From an uncultured Eubacteriales bacterium (GTDB taxonomy: Bacteria; Bacillota; Clostridia; Christensenellales; CAG-138), in NCBI GenBank assembly GCA_900543475.1, contig UQRU01000016.1:1-29725 (forward strand): a DNA stretch of 29,725 nt, written 5' to 3'. Of the stretch, positions 8,038 to 16,161 are shown piece after piece. The notes beneath the pieces are model-generated. The model was not told the DNA's origin and did no database searches. It worked only from the letters and a program-made list of their open reading frames with translations. The first letter of the stretch is position 1. The number at the start of each line of letters is the position of its first letter. Both the position numbers and the translations under genes were made by a program.

Positions 8038-8520
8038 ATGATGGAATATAGGGTCCGCGATATGACGCCGGCAGAATATCCCTTACTGGCGGATTTTTTG
8101 CATATGGCCATCTTTGTGCCCCCGGGGCAGCAGCCGCCGCCTCGGGAGGTATTGGCGTCGCCTGAAATGCAGGTATATTTTAAAAACTTCGGCCAGGGAG
8201 CGGGGGATAGAGGCGTGGTGGCAGAGGCGGCGGGCAAGCTGGTGGGGGCCGCCTGGGCCAGGATCATGGAGGACTACGGCCACGTGGATGACGATACCCC
8301 TTCCTTGGCGGCGGCGGTGGAAGCGCCCTACCGGGGGCAGGGGATCGGCGGGGCGCTGCTCAGGGCCTTGCTGGACCAACTTGCCCAGGCCGGATACCGG
8401 CGTGCCTCCCTTTCCGTACAAAAGGAAAACCCAGCCGTGGCCTTATATCGGCGGCTGGACTTCCACACCCTAAGGGAAACCGAATCGGAATATATTATGG
8501 TAAAGACCCTGGGATGTTAA
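8038..8520 (+). CDS. GNAT family N-acetyltransferase
   Basis: A 160-aa acetyl-CoA-dependent N-acetyltransferase; the acceptor is unknown. The acetyl-CoA motif A is VEAPYRGQGIGGALL (R/Q-x-x-G-x-G type), followed by a helix and the typical NPAVALYRRLDF motif B region. AGGAGG at 8026-8031 fixes the start at 8038 (6-base spacing) or 8041 (9 bases); the ATG at 8032 abuts the ribosome site. The region 7774-8025 upstream has no gene. A decayed homologous copy lies at about 15030-15340 in the same orientation, on the far side of the hydantoin-type gene block. Confidence 0.87.
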   Translation: MMEYRVRDMTPAEYPLLADFLHMAIFVPPGQQPPPREVLASPEMQVYFKNFGQGAGDRGVVAEAAGKLVGAAWARIMEDYGHVDDDTPSLAAAVEAPYRGQGIGGALLRALLDQLAQAGYRRASLSVQKENPAVALYRRLDFHTLRETESEYIMVKTLGC

Positions 8521-8581
8521 ACGGGGAAGGGAAAAACAGGCCGGTATAGGGCCTTCTATGGCCTAAAAAAGGAGCATGAGG

Positions 8582-8610
8582 TTGCTTCAACTAGAAAAAG
8601 AAGATAAAAT
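8582..8610 (+). promoter_or_regulatory. Candidate sigma-A promoter for the PucR-type regulator
   Basis: TTGCTT (8582-8587), 17 bases, TAAAAT (8605-8610). If used, the start is near 8617 and the regulator mRNA has a leader of about 337 bases. Confidence 0.5.
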
Positions 8611-8616
8611 ATGAAC

Positions 8617-8953
8617 ATATGGGAAAAAGGCCATGAAAATGTCGAAGAAACGGGGCGACATGGTAGCAACAAATGGGCCAAAACCGGCAGCTATCCATAT
8701 GGGGATTGGCGGGAAAGTTCGCCATGAGCCTGGGGCCCTTTAAGGAGCCTAAGCATAGGGGCGGAATATAGCTCCGCTTCTGAAAGCCGTTGCCGGGGAT
8801 GGAGCGAAGGTAGAAACACCTTCCATGTTGGAACCCCTTGCTGGAGCTGTATGAATGGCCGGAAGCGAAAGGCATTGCCCTTCCCGCCGACGGCAACGGT
8901 GCGGTAGCTGGCCCGGCGCAGAGCGGATAACAAGGGGAAACGAGGAGGCGCGC
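8617..8953 (+). other. Long untranslated stretch before the PucR-type regulator
   Basis: No gene with a ribosome site is seen in this ~340-base stretch. It contains short hairpins such as GCGGA/TCCGC near 8761-8775, but I do not recognise any riboswitch class. It may be a long leader, or decayed sequence linked to the block boundary. Confidence 0.35.
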
Positions 8954-10549
8954 ATGAGTGTAACGGTGGCGGATCTGTTGAATTTGCCTTCCCTGCGGCA
9001 GGCAAAGGTATTGGGCGGGCGAAATGGACTGGGGAAGATCGTTTCCTCTATTTCCGTATTGGAATCCGTGGACCCAGGAATCCTGATCGATCCCTTGTTT
9101 CCCCAGGGGGAATTTTACGGAAGCGAGATCGTGATTACCGGGTTTTTGAACTGCCGGGACGATGTCCAGCGGCAATGCGACAACCTGCGCCGCCTGGCGC
9201 AAGGCGGGGAAGTGGGGCTGATCCTCTATTATGTGGGGATCTATATGCCAAAGGTAGACCCTAAGCTCATTCAGCTGGCAGATGAATTGGATTTTGTGCT
9301 GATCTGTATGCCGGAAGGGGAACAGGCCCTTCGGTATGGGGAGGTGATCAACGATGTGACCGCCTGCATCTTCCGGGACCAGGCAAAGCAAAATTCCATC
9401 GTGTTGGACATCCTAGAACGGGTATCCGCCCTTCCGAAGCATCAGCAGTCCGTGAATACGGTGATGAAAATGCTCAGCGATCGGATATGCGCTACGGTGA
9501 TCCTGTGCGACGCAGCCTTTCACATTTTAAACCTGGTTACCTGGCCCCGCAGTACGGAAAACCGGATCAAGGAGGAGATGGAGCGCCTGCGGGCGTTTCC
9601 TTCCAGCGGGGGGAGCATCGCGTATCCCTTTGCCGGGGATTGCCGGCTGTACCGCAATGCCATCAAGACCGACAGCGGGCAAACCATGGAGTTATTGCTG
9701 CTCAAAGCAGGCTTGCCATTGGAAGCGGACGCCCTTTCCCAAATCGTGGATGCAGCAAGGATTTGCATCAACATTTGGGGTCGCAAGCACGGGGAGGTGG
9801 CCATCCATGAACTGGTACGGGCCATTTTGCAGGACGAGCCTATGAAGATGTACCGCCTGGCGGAGATCTTTCACATCGATATTGCCGCCATCCATGAAAT
9901 GTGGATTCTGGATAGTGGCCAGACCAAGGAGGCGACGGCCTACAAGGAACAGCTGGCCTGGGTAAAGGAATATCTATCCGGCTTCAAGGGGACGTTTGTG
10001 GCGGATATCTATGGGGAGCGGCTATTGTTGTTCCTGAGCACGCCGCCTTCCTTACAGGAGGCGGAGCAGATGCTTATGGACATCCTGAAAGGGGTTGCCC
10101 AGCAGGACGCCAACGCTACCTTGACCCGCTGCAGCCAGCTTATGACCACGGGGGATGTGCGGGCGGCATACCAAACCTATAAGGAACATCTAGGGGATGC
10201 CCGGAAGATCTTTCCCCTGCAGCGGATCTTTACAGGCGGGGATATGGAATTTGTCTCCCATTGCCGGCAGCTGATCCAGAAGGACGAGGCAGGGGTAAAG
10301 CAATGCCTGGCGCCGCTGGCGTATCTGCAAAAGGACGACGATGAGATGAACCTGCAAAAGACGCTGGCGGTATTTTTACTGGATGGGGCGTCCAGCGTAA
10401 CAAAAACCGCGCAGCTTTTATACTTGCATAAAAACACGGTAAAATATCGAATCAAGCGCATCGCGGACCTGTTGGGCTATCATCCCGGCAAGATGCCGGA
10501 GGCGGCTGCCCTGTATCAGGCGGTAGCAGTACAGCGCCTGCTCAATTGA
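8954..10549 (+). CDS. PucR family transcriptional regulator
   Basis: A 531-aa regulator. The N-terminal PucR/PurC-like domain (about residues 1-125, starting VTVADLLNLPSLRQAKVL) precedes a long middle region. The C-terminal HTH of the PucR type is TAQLLYLHKNTVKYRIKRI, about 50 residues before the end. The family controls purine, allantoin and related nitrogen-ring catabolism and often responds to pathway intermediates. GAGGAGG sits 6-7 bases before the ATG at 8954; reading further upstream gives arginine-rich non-conserved sequence. It is transcribed in the same direction as the permease-DUF917-HyuA genes but is separated from them by a strong terminator, so it probably acts as their separately expressed regulator (inference). 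Confidence 0.9.
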   Translation: MSVTVADLLNLPSLRQAKVLGGRNGLGKIVSSISVLESVDPGILIDPLFPQGEFYGSEIVITGFLNCRDDVQRQCDNLRRLAQGGEVGLILYYVGIYMPKVDPKLIQLADELDFVLICMPEGEQALRYGEVINDVTACIFRDQAKQNSIVLDILERVSALPKHQQSVNTVMKMLSDRICATVILCDAAFHILNLVTWPRSTENRIKEEMERLRAFPSSGGSIAYPFAGDCRLYRNAIKTDSGQTMELLLLKAGLPLEADALSQIVDAARICINIWGRKHGEVAIHELVRAILQDEPMKMYRLAEIFHIDIAAIHEMWILDSGQTKEATAYKEQLAWVKEYLSGFKGTFVADIYGERLLLFLSTPPSLQEAEQMLMDILKGVAQQDANATLTRCSQLMTTGDVRAAYQTYKEHLGDARKIFPLQRIFTGGDMEFVSHCRQLIQKDEAGVKQCLAPLAYLQKDDDEMNLQKTLAVFLLDGASSVTKTAQLLYLHKNTVKYRIKRIADLLGYHPGKMPEAAALYQAVAVQRLLN

Positions 10550-10766
10550 CGATGGCCTGGGCCCTTGTTTGACAGGACAAAGCCGAAACTCGGAGAAATC
10601 GCCTGGCGCCAGGTCGTTTCCGCATCGCCCGGGCCATGGACAAAGGCGCGTGGCTCCAGGCGGAGACGGCGCGCTCCCAGGCGCGGCTGCAAGCGCGTTG
10701 TGCCATGGGGCAGCCGGTTACGCCCTGGTAAAAGGTTTTTTTTGAATTTATTACAGCCAGCAGGAT

Positions 10767-10808
10767 GGGTTCCTTGTCCAAAAGGACAAGGAACCCCCTT
10801 TCTTTTTC
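10767..10808 (+). terminator. Terminator after the PucR-type regulator
   Basis: A 13-bp perfect stem (10767-10779 with 10784-10796, GGGTTCCTTGTCC and its complement) with an AAAA loop, followed by a pyrimidine/T-rich run (CCTTTCTTTTTC). It lies 220 bases after the regulator stop. The intervening 10550-10766 stretch shows no gene. Confidence 0.75.
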
Positions 10809-10822
10809 TGCCCTTACACCAA

Positions 10823-10851
10823 TTCACCTTTGTTGTGTAACGCAGTAAAAT
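10823..10851 (+). promoter_or_regulatory. Candidate promoter of the permease-DUF917-HyuA operon
   Basis: TTCACC (10823-10828), 17 bases and TAAAAT (10846-10851) give a promoter with a weak -35 and good -10. The inferred start is near 10858, with a 63-base leader. The weak -35 fits a regulated promoter. Confidence 0.5.
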
Positions 10852-10888
10852 GCAAGGGTATGCTGTCGGAATAAATCTTTCACCTTTG
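10823..10888. repeat. Direct repeat TTCACCTTTG in the permease promoter
   Basis: The 10-mer TTCACCTTTG occurs at 10823-10832, covering the -35, and again at 10879-10888, about 21 bases past the inferred start; the two are 56 bases apart. A 9-base inverted pair, TTTTCTGCC (10804-10812) and GGCAGAAAA (10891-10899), encloses the same region. This could be a pair of operators for the PucR-type protein. Confidence 0.45.
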
Positions 10889-10920
10889 CCGGCAGAAAAG
10901 CAATCATCCGGAGGTATCCT

Positions 10921-12264
10921 ATGCGCGAAACAAACACAGCCAAAGAGGCAAAAACCACCCAACAGGATAAGGGCATTTCCCAGATCCTGAGCAGTGAAAA
11001 GCGAACCTGGATCAGCGTGGCGTTCATCTGGATCGGCACCATGATCTGCATCCCGATGCTGATGGTAGGCGGCCTGTTTGCCAGCTCCCTTACCATGGGC
11101 TCCATCTTTTGGGCAACGGTGATCGGCTTTGCGATCTGCTGCCTGCTGATGGTGCTGGGCGGCATTATCGGCAGCGATCTGGGACTCAATGCCACCATGT
11201 GCTCCACCCGAGCCTTCGGCATGTCCGGCGCGAATTTCTCCATGGCGCTGGTGGTGTTCATTGCAGAGGCGGGCTGGTTTGCCGTGCAGACAGCCACCTG
11301 CGCCTTGGCTTTTAACACGCTTATGAGCCTGTTTGGCGTCGCATTTCCCTTCTGGCTCTCCTGCACCATCTGGGGCGTTGTGATGTTTATCACGGCGGTC
11401 TATGGTGTGAAATGGATGGCCGTGCTGAACTACATTGCCGTCCCCTTGTTGATCCTCTTGTGCGCCTATGGCTGCATCCACGCCCTGGACATGAGCGGAT
11501 GGGCCAGCATTTCCTCCACGGTAACGGAAAACCAGATGGGAATGCCCGCCGCCATCTCCACAGTCATCGGCCTGTTTGCCCTGGGCGCTACCTGCAACTC
11601 GGACTATACCCGGTATCTGCGTACGCGGGCGGATGTGGTAAAAGCCACGGTGATCGGCGTTCTGCCCGCCGCGACCTTTATGATCATGGTTGGGGCGATC
11701 ATGGCCTTGGGTACCGGCAATTACGATGTGACCGCCATATTTGCCAATCTGGGGATGCCCTTTATCGCCATGCTGGTGCTGATCCTGGCTACCTGGACCA
11801 CCAATACGGGCAATGCCTATATGTCCGGCTTGGCTGTATGTAAGATGTTTTCCATCAAGGATAAAGACCGGCCCAAGGTGACCATGGGCGTGGGCGTAGT
11901 CGGGGTTATTTTGGCCATTCTGGGTTTGGCGGATTTCCTCAACACCTACATCAGCATCATCGGCGCTGTGGTGCCCCCCATCATGGGCATCGTCATAAGC
12001 GATTACTGGGTAATCTGCAAGGCGGATAAAACGGCCTGGCTCCCCCGGCGGGGTACGAACTGGGTCGGGATCATCGCCTGGGTCCTGGGCGGCAGCTTTG
12101 CCTTGCTGGAGACCCTGGGCGTGCTACAGGTATTCAGCCCGGCGCTGGACGGCGTGGTGATCTCCTTTGTGGCCTATGCTGTGCTTTACAAAGCTCTGGA
12201 AAAGACGCCGCTGATCGGCCAGGGGGATATGACCATAGAGGAAGCTACGGCTTCGGCAAAATAA
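10921..12264 (+). CDS. NCS1-family cytosine/hydantoin-type permease
   Basis: A 447-aa polytopic inner-membrane protein with about 12 hydrophobic segments, similar to CodB and other nucleobase:cation symporter-1 transporters. Typical features are the early SISVAFIWIG-like first helix region (here WISVAFIWIGTMICIP), the AEAGWFAVQTATCALAF stretch and the STVIGLFALGATCNSDYTRY segment in the middle. NCS1 members move cytosine, purines, allantoin, thiamine or hydantoins. The downstream hydantoinase-like genes point to a ring compound of the hydantoin type (inference). GGAGG (10910-10914) lies 6 bases before the ATG. It is the first gene of a three-gene operon; the next starts 10 bases after its stop. 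Confidence 0.88.
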   Translation: MRETNTAKEAKTTQQDKGISQILSSEKRTWISVAFIWIGTMICIPMLMVGGLFASSLTMGSIFWATVIGFAICCLLMVLGGIIGSDLGLNATMCSTRAFGMSGANFSMALVVFIAEAGWFAVQTATCALAFNTLMSLFGVAFPFWLSCTIWGVVMFITAVYGVKWMAVLNYIAVPLLILLCAYGCIHALDMSGWASISSTVTENQMGMPAAISTVIGLFALGATCNSDYTRYLRTRADVVKATVIGVLPAATFMIMVGAIMALGTGNYDVTAIFANLGMPFIAMLVLILATWTTNTGNAYMSGLAVCKMFSIKDKDRPKVTMGVGVVGVILAILGLADFLNTYISIIGAVVPPIMGIVISDYWVICKADKTAWLPRRGTNWVGIIAWVLGGSFALLETLGVLQVFSPALDGVVISFVAYAVLYKALEKTPLIGQGDMTIEEATASAK

Positions 12265-12274
12265 GGAGAAGGAC

Positions 12275-13372
12275 ATGAGAAAAATCGGCATCAAAGAGAT
12301 TGAAGATATCGCTCTAGGCGCCGCGCTTCTAGGAGCCGGCGGCGGCGGGGACCCTTATATTGGCAAGCTGGTGGCCATGGGCGCCATACAGGAATGCGGC
12401 GAAGTGACCCTATTGGACCCCACGGAGTTGTCGGATGACGCCCTGGTCGTGCCCATCGCCATGATGGGGGCGCCTACCGTACTGGCGGAAAAGGGGATCG
12501 GCGGCCAGGAATATCAAACCCTGCATGAGATGGTATCCCAGTTTTTCGGCAAAAAGATCGATGCCTTTTTGCCCATTGAGGCAGGCGGGGTAAATTCCAT
12601 GCTCCCCATCGCTGCCTGCGCAAGGCTGGGGTTGCCCCTGGTGGATGCGGACGGCATGGGCCGCGCCTTCCCGGAACTGCAAATGGTCACCTTTACCATT
12701 GGCGGCTGCAGCGCTACGCCCATGGCCCTTACGGACGAAAAGGGGAACTGCGTCATCTTCCGCACCATTACCAACAAATGGACCGAGGAACTGGCCCGGG
12801 CGGTCACCATGAGCTGCGGCGGCGCAGTATCCGTCGCCCTGTACCCCATCAGCGGGGCCCAGCTGAAACAATACGGGGTGAAGAATATCGTCACCCGTAG
12901 CCAAAAGTTGGGCGAGGCCATACGCACCGTAAAGAATTGCGGAAAAGACGAAACGCCGGAATCCCACTTTCTGTCCTTCTCCGAGGGCTACAAGCTCTTT
13001 AAAGGAAAGATTACGGACGTGCTGCGGGAGACCCGGGGCGGGTTCAACTTCGGCAAAGTGGTGCTGGAGGGCATCGGGGAATGCAAGGGCCGGCAGGCAT
13101 TTGTGGAATTCCAGAACGAAAACCTGTGCGCAACGGTAGACGGGAAGATCGTAGCCACTACGCCGGACCTTATCTGCCTGGTAGATACGGAAACCTTTAT
13201 CCCCGTGACAACGGACGGGCTTAAATACGGCAAGCGGGTGCTAGTAGTTGGGCTAAAATGCTTTGAAATGTGGCGGACCCAGGCGGGGCTTGACCTGGTG
13301 GGACCCCAGTACTTTGGGTTGGATACGCCGTATATCCCCCTGGAGGAGCGCTGCGAAGGAGGAATAGCATGA
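12275..13372 (+). CDS. DUF917 / S-methyl-thiohydantoin desulfurase-like protein
   Basis: A 365-aa cytoplasmic protein of the DUF917 family, which (from memory) Pfam now describes as S-methyl thiohydantoin desulfurase N- and C-terminal domains. The N-terminal GAALLGAGGGGDPYIG is the family hallmark. Further conserved segments are IEAGGVNSMLPIAACARLGLP and DADGMGRAFPELQM. AAGGAG lies 6 bases before the ATG. The stop overlaps the HyuA start (ATGA), so the two proteins are translationally coupled and probably act together. DUF917 proteins often sit beside or are fused to HyuA-type proteins. The reaction is not established for most members; desulfuration or opening of a hydantoin-like ring is inference. 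Confidence 0.88.
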   Translation: MRKIGIKEIEDIALGAALLGAGGGGDPYIGKLVAMGAIQECGEVTLLDPTELSDDALVVPIAMMGAPTVLAEKGIGGQEYQTLHEMVSQFFGKKIDAFLPIEAGGVNSMLPIAACARLGLPLVDADGMGRAFPELQMVTFTIGGCSATPMALTDEKGNCVIFRTITNKWTEELARAVTMSCGGAVSVALYPISGAQLKQYGVKNIVTRSQKLGEAIRTVKNCGKDETPESHFLSFSEGYKLFKGKITDVLRETRGGFNFGKVVLEGIGECKGRQAFVEFQNENLCATVDGKIVATTPDLICLVDTETFIPVTTDGLKYGKRVLVVGLKCFEMWRTQAGLDLVGPQYFGLDTPYIPLEERCEGGIA

Positions 13373-14940
13373 TGTACAAGCTGGGCGTAGACGTGGGTGG
13401 CACCAACACGGACGCGGTGCTCATCGATGAAAATTTACAAGTGGTAGCGGATATAAAATATCCCACCTCCGGGGATGTATACGAGGGAATCCTCTGCGCT
13501 GTCCGGGAGGTACTGCGGGTATCCGGGATCGATAAAACCAAGATCCGCCAGGCAATGCTGGGCACCACCCAATGCACCAACGCCATTGTGGAGCGGAAAA
13601 ATCTGGCGCCCATCGGCATTCTCCGGCTGGGTGCGCCGGCCACAATGGCCGTCCGTCCCATGCTGGACTGGGCAGAGGATATCCAAGGGATCGCCGTAGG
13701 CAGCAAGATCATCGGCGGAGGCTTCGAGCATGACGGCAAGGAACTGGCGCCCTTTGACCGAGAGGCGGCCCGAGCCTTCTTCCAGGAGATGCGGGAAAAG
13801 GGCGTCAAATCCATGGCCATTTCCAGCGTATTCTCCACCGTGCGCAACGACCAGGAGCTGGAAGCAGCAAAGCTGTGCCGGGAAGTGATGGGGCCGGATG
13901 TACATGTATCCATTTCCAGCGAGATCGGCTCTATGGGCCTGATCGAGCGGGAAAACGCCACCATCTTGAACGCCGCCCTTTGGCAGGTGGCAGACCGGTT
14001 TACCGAAGGGTTTGCAAAGAGCCTGGCGGAGGAAGGGATCACCAACGCAGATATCTACCTTAGCCAGAACGACGGCACCTTGATGACCATGGAGCATGCG
14101 CGGCGGTATCCCATCCTCACCGTTGCCTGCGGCCCCACCAACTCCATACGCGGGGCCAGCTATCTAAGCAAGCTGAAAAACGCCATCGTGATCGACGTGG
14201 GCGGCACCACAACGGATCTGGGGGCGATCCAGAACGGATTCCCCCGGGAGTCCAGCGTGGCAGTTACCATAGGCGGGGTGCGCACCAATTTCCGCATGCC
14301 GGATGTGATCTCCATTGGTCTAGGGGGCGGCTCCATCGTGCGGCAAAAGCCGGATGGAAGCGTTACGGTAGGGCCGGACAGCGTGGGCTATGCCATAACC
14401 AGCAAGGCGCTGATCTTCGGCGGCGATACCCTCACCGCTACGGACATCGCAGTGCGGCTGGGCATGGTGACGTTGGGAGACCCTGCCCGGGTACAGCATA
14501 TTCCTCTGGACTTAGCCCAGAAGGCCATGCAGGTCATCACGACGCTGGCGGAGGATTTCATTGACGCCATGAAGGTGTCCAACCAGGACAGCGACGTTAT
14601 CTTGGTGGGCGGCGGCTCCATCATCTTGCCGGAGAAGCTGGCGGGCGCTGCTTCGGTGATCAAGCCGGCCCATTTTGGCTGCGCCAACGCCATTGGTTGC
14701 GCCATTTCCAAGGTGAGCGGCACTTATGAGCGGCTGATCAATTACGATGAGATCCCCCGGGAGCAGGCCCTGGCCAAGGCCAAGGCGGAAGCGGTGGAGC
14801 TGGCGGTAACAGCCGGCGCCATACGGGAAACGGTGGAGATCATCGAGGTGGAGGATGTGCCGCTGCAATATTATGCAGGCCATACCAGCCGGGTGAAGAT
14901 CAAGGCGGCAGGGGACCTGCAAAGCATCTGTCCTTCATAA
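13369..14940 (+). CDS. Hydantoinase/oxoprolinase family protein (HyuA-type)
   Basis: A 523-aa ATPase-like subunit of the hydantoinase/5-oxoprolinase family. It has two ASKHA-type phosphate motifs: DVGGTNTDAVL near residue 10, and DVGGTTTDLGAI near 275. The order is Hydant_A_N then Hydantoinase_A. It lacks the extra C-terminal region of long HyuA proteins, and no HyuB gene follows. It belongs to the shorter form seen with DUF917 partners. AAGGAGG lies 6 bases before ATG 13369 (a second ATG follows at once). The known family reaction is ATP-dependent opening of 5-oxoproline or N-methylhydantoin rings. The substrate here is unknown. Confidence 0.9.
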   Translation: MMYKLGVDVGGTNTDAVLIDENLQVVADIKYPTSGDVYEGILCAVREVLRVSGIDKTKIRQAMLGTTQCTNAIVERKNLAPIGILRLGAPATMAVRPMLDWAEDIQGIAVGSKIIGGGFEHDGKELAPFDREAARAFFQEMREKGVKSMAISSVFSTVRNDQELEAAKLCREVMGPDVHVSISSEIGSMGLIERENATILNAALWQVADRFTEGFAKSLAEEGITNADIYLSQNDGTLMTMEHARRYPILTVACGPTNSIRGASYLSKLKNAIVIDVGGTTTDLGAIQNGFPRESSVAVTIGGVRTNFRMPDVISIGLGGGSIVRQKPDGSVTVGPDSVGYAITSKALIFGGDTLTATDIAVRLGMVTLGDPARVQHIPLDLAQKAMQVITTLAEDFIDAMKVSNQDSDVILVGGGSIILPEKLAGAASVIKPAHFGCANAIGCAISKVSGTYERLINYDEIPREQALAKAKAEAVELAVTAGAIRETVEIIEVEDVPLQYYAGHTSRVKIKAAGDLQSICPS

Positions 14941-14964
14941 GACGCAAAAACGGAACCAATAACA

Positions 14965-15010
14965 GAAACCTTGCCAACCCCTTTGCGGGCAGGCGAGGTT
15001 TCTTTTTCTT
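14965..15010 (+). terminator. Terminator of the permease-DUF917-HyuA operon
   Basis: Stem GAAACCTTGCC (14965-14975) with GGCGAGGTTTC (14992-15002), one T-G pair, followed by TTTTTCTTC. It starts 25 bases after the HyuA stop. Confidence 0.8.
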
Positions 15011-15029
15011 CTCCGATGACCAATGGGCG

Positions 15030-15340
15030 TGGAAACTTCAGGCTGCCAACCGGGCTACCTTGGCCCGTCCCAGACCCGAATGTGGCGGCAAAGCTACCGC
15101 AGCGCCTGGCCCAGCCCTAGAGGCGGGCGCGGCCTTCCCTAGCCGGCGGAAGCATCCTATCCGTAGGGGGCGGGGGCGCTGATTAGGACCTGCGAGACTA
15201 GCTAACCTAGACCGGATACCCACAGGCTCCCTTTCCATACAAAAGGAAAACCCAGCCGCAGCCTTGTATCGGCGGCTAGGCGTTCCACCCCCTAAGGGAA
15301 ACCAAATGGGAGCATAGCATGGCAAAACCCTGGGGCGACA
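15030..15340 (+). pseudogene. Decayed copy of the GNAT acetyltransferase gene
   Basis: The stretch 15227-15335 aligns closely with 8402-8515 of the intact GNAT gene, including the part coding SLS-QKENPA-ALYRRL. A one-base insertion near 15284 and a deletion near 15327 shift the frame. Upstream, 15075-15226 aligns more loosely with 8230-8401 and contains stop codons (TAG, TAA) in the matching frame. The 5' boundary is vague. The copy has the same orientation as the intact gene. No other gene is visible between the operon terminator and 15385. Confidence 0.75.
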
Positions 15341-15384
15341 AACGAGGGGCGGCAGAAAGAGGCGCGCCCTTTGGAAAGGGGAAC

Positions 15385-16137
15385 CTATTCCAGGAAAAAG
15401 GCTTTGATGGCGTCGGCCATTTCCTCTGCCCGGGAGAGGATTAAAGGATGTTCACCCCAATCGAAAAGCCGATATTGGATATTCGGGCTTTTGCTGTGCA
15501 AATCCCGGCATTCCGATGCCATGTCGTTTGCCAGCATAGCGTCCCCTTGGCTGACGGTGATCAATAGGGGAACTTGGATGTCCTGTATGGGCCGGAGGAA
15601 AAGACGCAGGCCCTTTGTTTCACAATTTACCAGCGCCTCCGTGTCCAGATCCACGACCCGCTCCCAATCTTCCCCCTGGCACCATTCGTAAAAACCCCGC
15701 GCCTGCGGGTCCCCTTTGGCAGACTGACGTTCCTGCAAAAGGGCTTTGGAAAAGCCCGGCGCCAGCTTGCTTCCATCAAAGCTGTCCGCCACCACCTTGT
15801 TAAACAGTTCCGGCGCTGCAAGGGCGGCGTTGATGGCGGCATAGGCCCCGCCGCTGGTGCCGACCAGGTTTACCTTTGGATAGCCTAACGCTTTGCATAA
15901 GGTCACCACCTGCATCCCCTGGTCGATCCACAATTCATCCGGGAAACGGCAAACGCGTTCGGATTTTCCGTTCCCCAGAAAATCCAGCAGCACGATCCCC
16001 ATCGTCTGCTCATAGAGCGGCAGGATAAACTGGAACATCTTGGAGGAGGCGGTGTTGCCGTGCAGGAACACACAGGGTATACCGCTGCCGGATTCCGTAT
16101 AGAAAATCCGCTTGCCTGCATAGTAGAAATAGGCCAT
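15385..16137 (-). CDS. Alpha/beta hydrolase
   Basis: A 250-aa soluble hydrolase of the alpha/beta fold. The oxyanion segment is HGNTAS (26-31), the nucleophile elbow GTSGG has S95, the acid is D199 (SQGDAML) and the base H230 (WGEHPL), so the triad is complete. Length is normal. ATG 16137 is preferred because GGGGAG is 9 bases upstream; a GTG at 16143 is only 3 bases from it. It is the last gene of a three-gene minus-strand operon, 24 bases after the flavoprotein stop. The substrate cannot be predicted. Confidence 0.85.
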   Translation of the reverse strand: MAYFYYAGKRIFYTESGSGIPCVFLHGNTASSKMFQFILPLYEQTMGIVLLDFLGNGKSERVCRFPDELWIDQGMQVVTLCKALGYPKVNLVGTSGGAYAAINAALAAPELFNKVVADSFDGSKLAPGFSKALLQERQSAKGDPQARGFYEWCQGEDWERVVDLDTEALVNCETKGLRLFLRPIQDIQVPLLITVSQGDAMLANDMASECRDLHSKSPNIQYRLFDWGEHPLILSRAEEMADAIKAFFLE

Positions 16138-16161
16138 GGTCACGTTCTCCCCGTTTGCGGC

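Noticed and set aside
15038..15325. 95-codon minus-strand frame over the GNAT remnant
   Set aside because: The region is explained by plus-strand similarity to the intact GNAT gene; the minus frame is a by-product.
15030..15340. Attachment site or insertion sequence end next to the hydantoin-type module
   Set aside because: No transposase, integrase or terminal inverted repeats are visible; the similarity is fully explained by the duplicated GNAT gene.
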